A stretch of 64,000 nt of DNA from Buxus sempervirens (lineage: Eukaryota; Streptophyta; Magnoliopsida; Buxales; Buxaceae), in the NCBI GenBank assembly GCA_947561395.2, contig OX387182.1, positions 32,729,949 to 32,793,948 of the forward strand. Direction: 5' to 3'. Of this stretch, positions 34,841-46,551 are shown piece by piece. The notes under the pieces are model-generated. The model did no database searches and was not told the DNA's origin. It saw nothing but the letters and a program-made list of their open reading frames with translations. Both the position numbers and the translations under genes were made by a program. The first letter of the stretch is position 1. Every line of letters begins with the position of its first letter.

Positions 34841-37800
34841 GAAGAATGCACATTTCCTGAGGATCCTAAGGAGCCTTGTTATCAGGAAGTGATTTTAATA
34901 AAGGCTCTTCAAAAAAAAAAATAAAAAAAGATTTTCCCCTTTAACATTTTTCTAGAAAAAAAAAGTTTTCAGCAAGGTCCTTTTACTTATGAATCATATC
35001 TCCTATTGAATTTTATTAAGTTGAATATGACTTCGACATTGGGCTCAATTTTGAGACCAAAAATCGAAGAAAAAGACATTTTATGTGAAAATTCAAATCT
35101 TTTTAAGTGTCATGAGAAGAATATTCTGCAAAATTATGAAATGACCAATTTTATGGCCTTTGGAACCAAAGATGGCCCACAGTCTTCAACATAAAAGATA
35201 GAAGAAGATTTGAAGTTTCTTCATTAGAATACAGAAAGGATCGCACCACTTGCTGATGCGTTCAAAGGGAAGTTGATAATATTGGGGCTTTGCACTTGAA
35301 AATATGGGAAAATCTGACCTTTTTGTAGGAAATAGAATTGGGCATCATTTGATGGAAAGAATCCAAATTCAAAAGATTGATCAAAAGGTGAAGAACTTGT
35401 TCATAACAGAAGTTCTATTTGAAGAGGCTTTCATGTTGACAGAAGGTGATTAAGAAAAAAAAAGAGAAGAAAAAATCCTGAGCCAGTCATGTAGTGCAAC
35501 TCTACCAAGTTTGAAAATTCAAACTTTTCTTAAAATGATAAGAGGCCTTTGTTTCTTATATCCCCAAAAATTTTGAAATCCCTAGTTAAACCCTTTGAGC
35601 TTGATACATTTTTCCAAGTAACCTAAACTGAGAATTGTAACCCCACACTGGGGCAAATTTATTAAGGCATAAAAAAAAGGGAATGCAGGGACAATTATTG
35701 AAGTTCAAAAGAGATTTTGAATATGTTTTCAGAATATGGGGCAAAGAAAAAGAAAGAGAAGAAGAAAGAAAAAAAAAAGAGGAAGAAAAAAAAAAGATAA
35801 TCAAATGCTAGTTGGAGAATGTCTTCAAAATTGTGAAGAAAAGAATGGAAAAAAGAAGTTCAAAACTGGTGAATAAGTTTCAAATAAAGAAATCAAATTG
35901 AGGGAAGAACTTCATTACTGAGGGACAATTTTTTATTCATTCCAAGGGAAAAAATGCCTTAAGAATTACAATTTCAGTTAACCTATTTGATCATATGGTA
36001 TTTGAGCCTTTTATTCCTTTTCTTTCTAAACAAACACCAAGCCTTCATTTCGTCCCGTTCATAAGTCCTCTTTGATTAAGAAATTTTGAATTAAGGCAGT
36101 TTTGACTACATGGTTGCTAGTAATGAAGGATAATAAAAAATTAAAAAAAAAGAAAAAAAATAGAAAAAAGAAGAAAAAAAAGGGAAAAAATGGAGAAAAT
36201 GTAGTGAAAACCCGGAAGGGCGCTACATGGCAAATAATCAACTATCTACAAGAAAGAAATCGTCAGAGAGGAAAGTCCAGAATTGGCATAGATCCAGCTG
36301 AAGTCCTCATGTTGGTGGTTATTTTGAGATACAGTTACTCTTCAAGTGATTGAGGAAAATTCTCTTTTCAAGACTGAAGCAACATAATCAGAACTATGAT
36401 ATGAATCATCTATGAACAAGTTGATGGCCATCAAAATTGCCATTAGGAAATTATTACAGAAGTTGAAGTCATAAATTCTCATATCATGGATACAATGGAG
36501 AAACAATTGCTCTTCAATTGGATGAAGGAAAATTTCTTTCTAGACTGGGGCAAAATAGTCAGATTGAAAGAGTCGCCATATCTAGAGCATCAATTGACAA
36601 GCCGATGGTCATGGGAATGATTCTAAAGGTTCCGAAGGCTTATTTTGGTCTTTCTTCATTTTCTGAAATAATCTTCTCATTATTCAACTTGATTTTAATT
36701 CTTTTGGACTATATGCTAATAAGTAATTGGATCATTTTTTCAAAAAAAAAATATAAAAGCACAAAAAGCAAAAAAATATATTTTTGGCCTGTGATGAGAA
36801 TCTATATCTTTTCATAAAACATTGGTTTTGCAAGCATTAGAGAATTCTGAGGCCACTAGTATAAAACATATTTTCTTATGTTTGCATTTGCATTCTTCTA
36901 TTAGGGTTTCTTTTTGGCAAAGGTAAAAAAAAGAAGAAAGAAGAAAGAAAAAAAAGAAAAAGAAAAAAAAAGAAAAAAAGAAAAAAAGAAAAAAAAAGAG
37001 AAAAAGGAAAAAAAGAGGATCATCTCTACTGAGGGGCAAATACTTCTTCAAACAATCAAAACCGGGGCATGCTCAGTGTCTTTCCTTCTGGGTTTTCATT
37101 GGAATGAATTCCAACATCTGGAAGAAGCAATCAAGCTTTAGTCTTCGAATTTGAAAGAAAAAGGGCTTCAAAGCAATGGCATGTTAAACAAGGGTTCCCA
37201 ATTCTTCAATCATGAAGAAAGATTTTACTGGGGCAGCAAGAAGGCATGAAAGACAGATCATGGGTTGTAAAGGCATGAGGTTAGATCAACAGATCATGAT
37301 CCATCAATCAAGATGAGAGCATTCACTTGGGCAATTAAAAAGTATAAAGACAGGTTATGCACAGTAAAGGCACATACATCGTTATTGAGAGAGCAAGAAG
37401 ATAAAAAAGCAAAAGCAAGTTTCAAAATATTCAAGCATAGGTTCGGGCATCAAATGGCACCCAGGTATATCAAATAAGAAAATCAATCAGAAAAATTCAA
37501 AAAGTGAAAAACATCAAAATCAATTGAGTTTGCAGTGGTCAATTTTAAATCCACATTCTTTTCAAAATTTTCTTGTCTCAGATTTCTTTTCATAGCCACG
37601 AGTGCTCCAAGAAATCTAAGATAAGGAAGAGACGCCACCCCAACAGACTTCAAGCAGGGGTTTCATTGGCTATCTTTGAATCCATGTTTTTATCATTTCT
37701 TTGTTTGACCAAAGCAGGTTCAATTAATAAGATGTTTTTCTAATGTGTAATTTTGAGTTGTGTCTGTTCTTTGCTGTTCATTGTGCTACAACTGCAGGCC

Positions 37801-38130
37801 ACCCAGAAAAATTATCTTTTTCATCATTTTCTCCACACTTTTCAAGAGATCAATGTTTATATTAGTTGTAAGTTGCAAGGATTGCCACCTTACCCACTTT
37901 TGTTTAAAAATTGTCTCAAATCTCACTTCATAGCCACGAGTGCTCAGTGAGAGGAGAGAGGAGGATTTGCCCCTTAAGCTGAGGGACTTTTGGCAAATCT
38001 TCCGTAATGAATTCTTTTTCCCAACATCATCCTTCTAATCCTTGCAAAGTGCAATTAGTAAGACAAAGATCTCAAAAAGTGCAATTGGTGGGTCTTTTTA
38101 CTCTCTGCTGGTAATTGGTTCCAATCACCA
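34841..38130 (+). other. Non-coding 3' half of Tat unit 1
   Basis: Sequence where pol should be. Up to about 35190 it still resembles, in degraded form, the acidic linker before RT of unit 2 (compare TATGACTTCGACATTGGGCT with 46728 onward). After that I see no pol remnants. The plus strand is strongly purine-rich, with A/G runs at 35755-35800, 36125-36195 and 36925-37020. Two copies of a CATAGCCACGAGTGCTC sentence occur at 37595 and 37930. This resembles the large noncoding domain of a non-autonomous derivative. Confidence 0.65.
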
Positions 38131-38146
38131 GCAAAGAGGGGGCAGC
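38131..38146 (+). other. Polypurine tract of Tat unit 1
   Basis: GCAAAGAGGGGGCAGC directly before the TG of the second LTR; start point for plus-strand DNA synthesis. It shows that this LTR functions as the 3' LTR of unit 1. Confidence 0.85.
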
Positions 38147-38446
38147 TGTAGACACCCCAAATTGCACTAAAAATGAGAAAATAATTGAAAATATTAATTG
38201 GGATTTGAAATAGGTCAAAAAAGTATAAAATCTGACCAAACTGGTCATGACCGTATTTTGTTTATGGACTGGTCATACCTGCAGTTGATATACGGTCACG
38301 GCGTGCCCGTATTAATAATACGGGCAGGGCGCGACCGTAATATATATATGGGCACGGGGGTCTTTGTGCGAATTTTACCTTTTTTATTTTTGAGCCTTAT
38401 CTGCACCCAAATATCTCTCTTGGATAAGCGAATTCTCTTATTTATC

Positions 38447-40929
38447 TGTAATGCCCCGGATCCGTGTTGTTCATTAAAGATATAACACGTCTCACGGAGG
38501 TTAGGCAAGGATCGTTAATCAATTTATGATCGCTGGATAATCATACATCTATAACCTGACAGAGTGCACATTTCCATTTATGCAAAATTGTAACATTTAA
38601 ACTGAACTGAAATCATATGGTTCATCCCCAATTTACTTTAATACATCTCAATTAATTCAAAGTTCTCAAATTCGGAACAGATAACCTACAAGTCTAAGGA
38701 AGGTAATACTAGTCTTCCTCCCTATATGCCTCAGCAGGATCTACCCCAGTAATCGCCTCACCACGAGTATCTGAAAAACAGAACAACAACAGAGTGAGAT
38801 ACGAATATCTCAGCGAGTAGCACATGCATGCAGAAATAGTTGATCACATTTTAAAACTATGCATCGACAACACTACAATACGTTTAAACAACCAACATCG
38901 ATTTCCCAAGTTCAAATCAAACAAATCACATCTCAGTTAAGTACAATAACACTTCGATTGGTCAATGTCATGACTATCGTTTAGTTGATAAATTAAACAT
39001 GCCAAGTAGACACTCCACACCTCCATGTACACAGTTCCGGCCTACTCAGGGTTTCGGATACTCTGAAATGACGGCCTACTCAGGGTTTCGTCATCCAATG
39101 CATGCCTACTCCCCGGGTTTCTGCATTGACAACCAGGCCTACTCAGGGTTTCTGGCTGCTCTACACCGGTCGTGGCAACACACAAGGCCATGCAATTCCA
39201 ACAACCAACAATAACATCACATTACTAAGCTTAAACATCTGGATCCAGGACAAGCTAGACCAAAACAGTAAACATCGTATAATCTCAATTTCAATATCAA
39301 AACAAAACCATTCATCCCACATCATGTAAAAACTCATCACAATTCATCACCTGTCCCTCTGGACCAAGCAGTACTTCAAGTACTTCAGTATTTTTCTCAT
39401 TTCCGTAACACATACCATTTGGAAATAAAACTCAAGCATTCAGACCAAAGAAATCCTTTCAATACATTTAAAGTTTCCAACAAGTGAAACCAGAAATACA
39501 ATAACTTCTCAATCAAAACAGTGTATAGAACAAGGAAAAGCAACTGGTAACTCTTACTAGTTTGGTGTCCGACACAATACTCATAAGTAACCTAAACTCA
39601 ACTTAAAAACTCTTAAGAGGTTCACTAATTTTTCCCCTAATAATTTCATAGGCAAAATGGTTTCCCAGGTTCCTAACCAAGTGAATAGTGAAGTGGTTTA
39701 ACCCCTAAGTAATGCAAATACTCTTGGTCAAATCAGAAATTCCATTTCAGTAAGCAAAATAGGTCTGCCGCTCACTTACTGAGGTGGGCGCGAGGTGAGC
39801 GCCGGTCGGCGGTGAAGAAAAAGGGTAAAATCGACCTGCCGCTCACCCGACGCTAGGTGAGCGTGAGATGAGCGCGAGATGGGCGTGAGGTGGGCGCGAG
39901 ATTCGCGCGAGATGGGCGCATCGTTTTCCGCTAAGCGCGAGCTGAGCGGCAGCCGGGCGCGAGCTGAGCGGTGGGTCGTTTTTAACGGGGCGCCTACCTC
40001 TGAGGTGAGCGCCGGTGAACGCGAGGTGAGCGGATACCCCCTGTGATTTTCATTTCTCTGTTATTTTGAGATCTACATGACTGGCCGGTTTGTGAAGCTC
40101 TGTAATTACTCCAATACACTCCTAATACTCCCAGAAGACTTCCCAACCATATTTGGAATTAATCTAAACACTTTCATTTTCAAATATAAAATTAAATCCG
40201 GAGACTCTGTTCATGTAATTTCCCGAAAACCAGAAAACCAGAAAAACTCATACTATCAGTTGATATATAAACCATGCATCAGAATAATCTCGAGAGAAAC
40301 ATAAAACACAAAACCCCAGTTGTAAAATCGTGCTACTCACCTGAGTGCGCTTATTCCCGAATGGTAAAACCTCGGCCGATCACTTCTCCGGCCGCGCACG
40401 CGAAGGAAAATCTCTCCAAACCAAACTTCTCGAGCAGCGAGAGTTAACCCACTGAACTTCAACTCCGAACTCCTTCTTTCAGCACTTGCGATTTCTGGTT
40501 CTTCACGAATAGAAACCCTAGTCACCACTCCAGCCGAAATCGCTATCTCTCCTGATGTCCAGACTTAACGAAAATGTTTCCCAAATTATGATAAGCGTAT
40601 TCTCATAAACCCAACCCTACTTTCCATTTTAGTACACTTACTTGATACATACGCGCTCGAATACTCTCCCATTTCCTTGATCCTATGCATGCTCGCCCAC
40701 CGGAAATACTACATGTTCCGCATCCATTCGTGTTAATAATCACATAACTATACTTTAATAATACCAATGATAATACTAAGATTTTTCGGAAAAATGGCTA
40801 TATAACGCCGGTACATACGAGTATGGGCTAAGCCCTCAAACCACAAAATAACCTGATAAACACAGTTTATACATCAGAATAAATAACTAAATAAATAAAT
40901 AAATAACTCACAAAAATCAGGGTCTTACA
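38447..40929 (-). mobile_element. Solo LTR inside the shared Tat LTR
   Basis: 2483 bp, plus-strand TGTAATGCCCCGG...GGTCTTACA, flanked by a perfect TTATC duplication (38442-38446, 40930-40934). It is minus-oriented, with a hairpin cluster at 39036-39154. GC-rich 'GAGGTGAGCGC' words lie at 39775-40035 and intron-like borders at 40340 (CAG/GTGAGT donor) and 38771 (acceptor). It is at the innermost level of the nest. Confidence 0.94.
39036..39154 (-). repeat. Four-hairpin cluster, best preserved
   Basis: Arms TCCG/CGGA, ATGACG/CGTCAT (perfect 6), CAATGCA/TGCATTG (perfect 7) and CCAG/CTGG. The third pair differs from CAATGCC/GGCATTG of the clusters at 28391 and 50424 on both sides of the loop. 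Confidence 0.92.
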
Positions 40930-42450
40930 TTATCTGTTCGAATTATCTCATTTATCCTTGTGGATAAAGGATTGGCATGATCTTGTGTTTAACTCAAACT
41001 GAAACTCTATCTTGCCAAACCTTGGACCAACCATACCCCTGTGTTTGCCTATAAATAGAGGGCCTTTCCTCAAGCAAAAGGCCATGAAATTTTGAAGAAT
41101 CAAGAGCTCCAAGAGAAGAAGAGGAACCCCTGCTGCTCTGCTTGCTCAATCCAGGTAAGTCCCTTTTCCCTTTTATTTTCTGTCTTCAATTCTAGATGTA
41201 ATAGGATCATCTCTATTGCTGTAGAATAAGGCCATCTTTTGTATCTAGTATTCCTAAACTTGTCTCTAAGTACCTCAAGAGTCTCTCTAGCCGTAAAACG
41301 TGAAGAGAGAGCTAGGGGAAAAGAGAACAGGTGGATCCCTAGAATAGAACCCCATATCTGTTTTTCTCTTTTTTTTATAGAATAAAGCCTTGGATTGTGT
41401 TTATGTAACCAAACTATCTCCAAGTACCTCAAGAATCCTCTCTAGCCGTAAAACGTGAAGAGAGAGCTAGGGGAAAAGAGAACAGGTGGATCCGTAGGGT
41501 AGACCCCCATGTGCTCTAATTTGTGAGATGTGGTTGTTTTAAATATCTTGATCATGTTTTAATGCTTTTTATGATGAATCTGAATGAGAACATGAATCTA
41601 TGATGTCTATAGCATGAGATCCTCACTTTTTTATAAAATTTGGATTTTCCACACTTTTGCACCTACAGTACTGTTTTCGTGATTTTTGTGGTTTTAGGAT
41701 AAGATCCTGGATTTATCATGATCAATATGGTAGATCTGGATCCAGAAGCCTGAAAGTAAATTCTAGGGTTTCATGAAGTTGTTTTTAAATCGTTTTTCCC
41801 TTTTGAGAGAAGACCCTACGGTCTAAATTCTCCCATTTTGGTGTTTTTCATCAACGTGGGTATTTTTGGTTTTGATTTTTTGATTTAATGTGAAATATGG
41901 GCTTTATCTATATCCTGGATTGTTCAAGTTCAATTTTGAAATATTTTATAAAAATCATATTTTTCTAGATTTCTAGAATTTGACTTGAAGCCAGATTTTT
42001 GGAATTTTCACTTTAAATTGATTTTATTTGATTTATCTCAATTTTATTTTGATCATGAAACCCTAGGAATGGTATGATCATATTTGAAAGTTCTGGATCA
42101 ATCAGACTATTCATATGAAAAAACCATACAATTTTTGTCTTTTTTGTGATTTTTCTTGATTTTTTTAGCAAGCCTTTTTCCTTTATTTTAACATGAACAA
42201 TACCTGGCAACCACCTTGTGTGGATGAATAGGGGTGCCTAACACCTTCCCCTGTTCATAACCTAATCCCCTTACCCATCTCTGGTTGTTTTTTTAAGGAG
42301 GGTTATTTTTACCCTAAAATTGCCTTTTGTGCTTATTTGATATTTTGGTGTCCATTCACACCTAAATTGAATGGTAGCGACTCTTTGTTTTATTTAATCC
42401 CGTGTGATGATTGAGGAAATCATTAAATTGATTTTTCCATGTCTCACAAC

Positions 42451-42468
42451 TGGCGACTCTGCTGGGGA
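42451..42468 (+). other. Primer binding site, unit 2
   Basis: TGGCGACTCTGCTGGGGA, identical to that of unit 1. The following leader matches unit 1 until 42690. Confidence 0.9.
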
Positions 42469-42690
42469 TTTGAGGATTTGAGCCTTTTGGTGTTTTAGTT
42501 CATGTTTTTGATTTTTTGATTTGCTTGCTATTTTGTGTTCTTAAGCATGTTGAGTATGTTTTAAATCTGAATTATTGCTCAAGAATTCATGGAGGTAGAA
42601 ACATGCTTAATTTTGATTTATAGGATTGTTTCTACAAACATGCGTAGGGGAGGTCCGTTTTGCTGAACCATGTTTATTTCTTGCTATATT

Positions 42691-43126
42691 CCACTAATGG
42701 AGTTTTTTTTTGGAAGCCATGTCTGTTTGCCAAACAAACGCGGCTTCAAAAGTAAAGGGAGTTTCCTCCCAATTATTCAGAATAAAAGAATCTGGGGCAG
42801 GGATACAAGCCTGCTCCTCAAGCTCCGGGTCTGCATCAGAAATCACCAGTACTGGGTGAGTTGCATCGCCTACATCTTCTGTAGGGCTAGTTCCAGATGG
42901 AACTTCTACTGCAGCCCAATCAATAAAAGGTAGCTCCTCTGCTACTTTTTCTTGGTTGCCTTCTGTCATGGCAAAGAATGTTCCCACTTCCTCAGAAAAG
43001 TCCTACTCCTGTTCTGTCTGCGGTCCAGGCCCACCCAATGCTTGTGGGGGTGGAGGTGGAACATATGGTTGCACGGTTGAGGACTTGGGTTTCTGGAATG
43101 GGTTGACATTGTAGTATGGGGGTTTA
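42691..43126 (-). repeat. Inverted copy of the protease-RT linker replacing leader and gag start
   Basis: This is the reverse complement of 46120-46554 with only a few differences, including the same run of nine A/T. On the minus strand it therefore reads the same linker peptide (GTFFAMTEGNQEKVAEELPF). Compared with unit 1, it stands in place of 30768-33756: the rest of the leader, the whole hairpin array and the first ~76 residues of gag. The left junction shares ATT with the donor copy. Confidence 0.93.
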
Positions 43127-45285
43127 TACTGACCAGGGATGAGACAGCTGAGTCAAACAAGGCTAAGGAAAAGGAAAGGATAAGGGAAGAGGTTGAAAGA
43201 AAGTTCATGCATAAGCTAGAAATGATCCAAGATGAACTTAGAGAAGTCAAAGGGGTAAACAACTTTGGGGGCACCAATTTTGAAGACCTGTGCCTATACC
43301 CCAATGTTAACCTACCGGCTAAGTTTAAGTGCCCAGACTTGGACAAGTATGATGGCACTGGTTGCCCCATGAGCCACCTGAAGTTATACTGCGGTGCCCT
43401 ATGCCAGTTCGGGCAGGATGAGGGTATCTTGATCCAAATTTTCCAAAGGAGTCTGACTGGAACCGCATTAAGATGGTTCGCTACTCTGGACCATGGAAAG
43501 ATCAAAAGATGGAAGGACCTAGCCGATGCCTTCCTGGCTCAATACCGGTTCAATTCAGAGATCGTGCCAGACAGGTACGACGTCATGAGAATGAGCAAAG
43601 GAAGGGATGAGACTGTAAGGCAATATGCCAAGAGGTGGAGGGAGACGGCCTCCCAGGTCAGGCCACCCATGCTAGAACAGGAAATGATTTCTACTTTCAT
43701 CAGCACTTTGGGTCAACCATTCTACAGCCACCTGGTGGGTCAGACCACCACTAATTTTGCTGCCTTGGTTCAAGTGGCTGACCGAATAGAAGACGGGATC
43801 AGGTCAGGTAAGGTAATTGACCTCTCTGCCATGGTTAGTCAGCAAGACCCTAATCTGAAGAAAGGAAGCGGAATAAAGAAGAATGGGAACAAGAAGGAGG
43901 GTGAGGTAAATATGGTACAGCCACCATCTGGCCCTAACAAGCCCATACAAATCAACATACCAGCTCATTTTCCTACTCCACCTGCTCCATCTACCCCGGC
44001 CCCCATGAGGGTTAATGTTCCAGCAGCACCTTCAAACCAAAAAAGGGTTTTTACTAAGGAGGAAAAGGATGCCTATTTTGCAGCAAGGAGAAATAGGGTT
44101 TTCACCCCTATTCCCATGACTCCTTCTCAGTTGCTGCCCACTTTATTGAAAGAAGGGTATGTCACCTTAAGAGAACCTAATCCGAATGCATCCAAGGGGA
44201 GAAATTTTGACCCTTCCACCACTTGTGATTACCATATGGGTGCACCTGGGCACCCGACTGACAAGTGCTGGCCTTTGAAACATGCCATTCAGGATTTACT
44301 GGATCAGAATACCCTGTCTTTCAATACAGGGGCTCCCAATCCTCCAAGAACCGACATTGGACAAAACCCACTGCCCCAACATCACGGGGCAAGCCCATCT
44401 AATGTCATAGGAGTCATCTCTTCTGACAAAATAACCTTTGACCCATCTCAATTAATTGCTCCCATAGGGACAACGGTCAAAGTAGATTTTGACAGGAGAA
44501 ATGAAGACAAAGAAGTAAATGTGATTTCAAAGGGGAATGATAGTGCTGCAAAGAACATTAGCTCATCTTTGGACCGGGTCTCATCCCTCATGGCCCAGAT
44601 GAACATCGCCAAGCCACCTTTGGTCATTAATTACAATCCATCCACTTTTACTCCACCCATTCAAGCTAAACCACCATTGGTCATAAACTGTGACCCCCTT
44701 AGTGCATCAGTCACTTCTACAACCCCTCAATCAAAACAACTTCCACCTTTGGTTGTTAATGTTCCTCCATCAAAACAACTTCCACCTCTGGTTATTAATG
44801 TTCCATTTACCCAGACTTCCGCATCCAAGTCTAAACTTCCTCCCTTGGTGATAAATGTCCCTAAGCCTTCCTACTCTGAATCGGCTGTACCATGGAACTA
44901 CAGTGAAGCTTTTACCACTACATGCCCTGCAGCTGAAAGCAAGGAAGAAGTGAACCTCATGATGAGGTCAGGAAAATGTGTAGGGGTGGAAGAAAAACAA
45001 AAGGAAACAGAGAAGGAGAAGGAAGAAGAAAAAAATAAAGGAAAGGCCAAGATAGGGGATGATGCCCCTCAGGTAACTAACAGTGAGGCTGCTGACCTCA
45101 TGAGGATAATAAAAAAGAGTGAGTTCAATCTTGTCGAACAGTTGAACAAGGTCCCTGCCCAGATCTCAATACTGGGCCTTTTGTTAAATTCTGAAAAACA
45201 TAGGAACTCCTTCTTAAGGATACTCCAGGGGGCCCATGTGCCTAAAAACATTGAACCAGACCAACTAGGCCGGATGGTTGGGTAA
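43127..45285 (+). pseudogene. gag: Tat unit 2 gag and N-terminal protease region, 5' truncated
   Basis: The frame is open from the inversion junction (RDETAES...) and the first internal Met is at 43207. It has the gag core (LPAKFKCPDLDKYDGTGCP, SLTGTALRWF, YAKRWRETA), then a spacer and the zinc-knuckle-like CDYHMGAPGHPTDKC at 44224-44270. A run of PPLVINV-type repeats lies at 44618-44870, followed by a Lys/Glu-rich segment. It ends in the pre-protease region (LNKVPAQISILGLLLNSEKH), which matches element B of the minus strand. A frameshift near 45280 separates it from the protease. The true N-terminus is missing, so a normal Gag cannot be made from this copy. Confidence 0.88.
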
Positions 45286-46118
45286 ATATTATCTCATAAT
45301 GTCAACTTTTTCAGAGACTGAAATCAGCCCAGCAGGGTACCATCATGTTGACCCATTGCACATAGCTGTACTCAGTAAGGGTTGCATGATAGCCCGGGTC
45401 TTGATTGATAATGGGTCGGCTCTCAATGTTTGCCCATTAGTAACCTTTGTTAAGCTTGGTCTGGAGCAAAACAAAATAAAGCAAAATGGAAGAATCATAA
45501 GAGCATTTGACAGCTCTAAAACACACTCCCTAGGGGAGGTTGAATTGCCGGTCACAATTGGACCGTATATTTTCAACATCACATTTGAGGTGATGGATAT
45601 ACCTGTAGCTTTCAACCTACTCCTAGGAAGGCCGTGGATTCATACAGCTAGGGCCATATCATCTACCCTCCACCAAAGAGTCAAATATATTAGAGGGCAA
45701 AAGTTGATTACTGTCCTAGCTGAAAATTTGGTTTCCCCCATGTGGTCCCCTGATGTACCCTGTATTAACATGGAAATGACTGCTGATAAGATGGCATTTC
45801 ACTCTTTCCAATTTGAAATTGTTAATTTCATACCTGGGGGGTATCAGGAAAAAGAAGGAAAATTGACATGTGCAGAGAAAATGGTCAAAAATGTGCTGGA
45901 AAAGTACAATTTCCACCCTAGAAAAGGTCTGGGGGTTAACCTGCAAGGAAGGATAGAACCAATAAAGGTTAAGAAGATGGTTCATAGAGCAGGATTGGGT
46001 CCAGGCCAAGAAAATGGAAAAGTCAGAAGGAAATAGAAGACATAAAATTCCCGCACATCAGGGAAACGTTTCCTAAGCTTTCTCACATGATTCAGCTGTC
46101 TCCTCCTGAGGATTAGTC
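45278..46118 (+). pseudogene. Tat unit 2 protease
   Basis: Aspartic protease box LIDNGSALNVCP near 45400-45435, then LGEVELPV and LLGRPWIH. A short glycine-rich G-patch-like segment (RKGLGVNLQGR) follows near 45918-45955. The frame is lost near 46030, where the adjacent frame continues with IEDIKFPHIRETFP, and an in-frame TAG follows at 46114-46116. Together with the shift at 45280 this leaves the protease out of frame with both gag and pol. Confidence 0.85.
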
Positions 46119-46551
46119 CAAACCCCCATACTACAATGTCAACCCATTCCAGAAACCCAAGTCCTCAACCGTGCAACCATATGTTCCACCTCCACTCCCA
46201 CAAGCATTGGGTGGGCCTGGACCACAGACAGAACAGGAGCAGGACTTTTTTGAGGACGTGGGAACATTCTTTGCCATGACAGAAGGCAACCAAGAAAAAG
46301 TAGCAGAGGAGCTACCTTTTATTGATTGGGCTGCAGTAGAAGTTCCATCTGGAACTAGCCCTACAGAAGATGCAGGCGATGCAACTCACCCAGTACTGGT
46401 GATTTCTGATGCAGACCCGGAGCTTGAGGAGCAGGCTTGTATCCCTGCCCCAGATTCTTTTATTCTGAATAATTGGGAGGAAACTCCCCTTACTTTTGAA
46501 GCCGCGTTTGTTTGGCAAACAGACATGGCTTCCAAAAAAAAACTCCATTAG
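46119..46551 (+). pseudogene. Acidic linker between protease and RT (donor of the inverted copy)
   Basis: Pro-rich then acidic linker (PYYNVNPFQKPKSS, ... EQEQDFFEDVGTFFAMTE). It loses the pol frame at a run of nine A near 46533-46541. Nearly all of it is duplicated, inverted, at 42691-43126. Confidence 0.8.

Larger units (their letters stand above)
38147..42448 (+). mobile_element. Second (shared) LTR of the Tat dimer
   Basis: Starts TGTAGACACC and ends TCTCACA. Without the solo LTR at 38447-40929 and one target copy it is about 1814 bp, nearly identical to the first LTR. TATA is at 41050-41057 and a 5' splice site (CCAG/GTAAGT) at 41155. It is preceded by a polypurine tract and followed by a primer site, so it serves both units. 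Confidence 0.92.

Noticed and set aside
42694..42987. 97-residue minus-strand gene
   Set aside because: It is the inverted copy of the protease-RT linker at 46258-46551, without its own start or neighbours.
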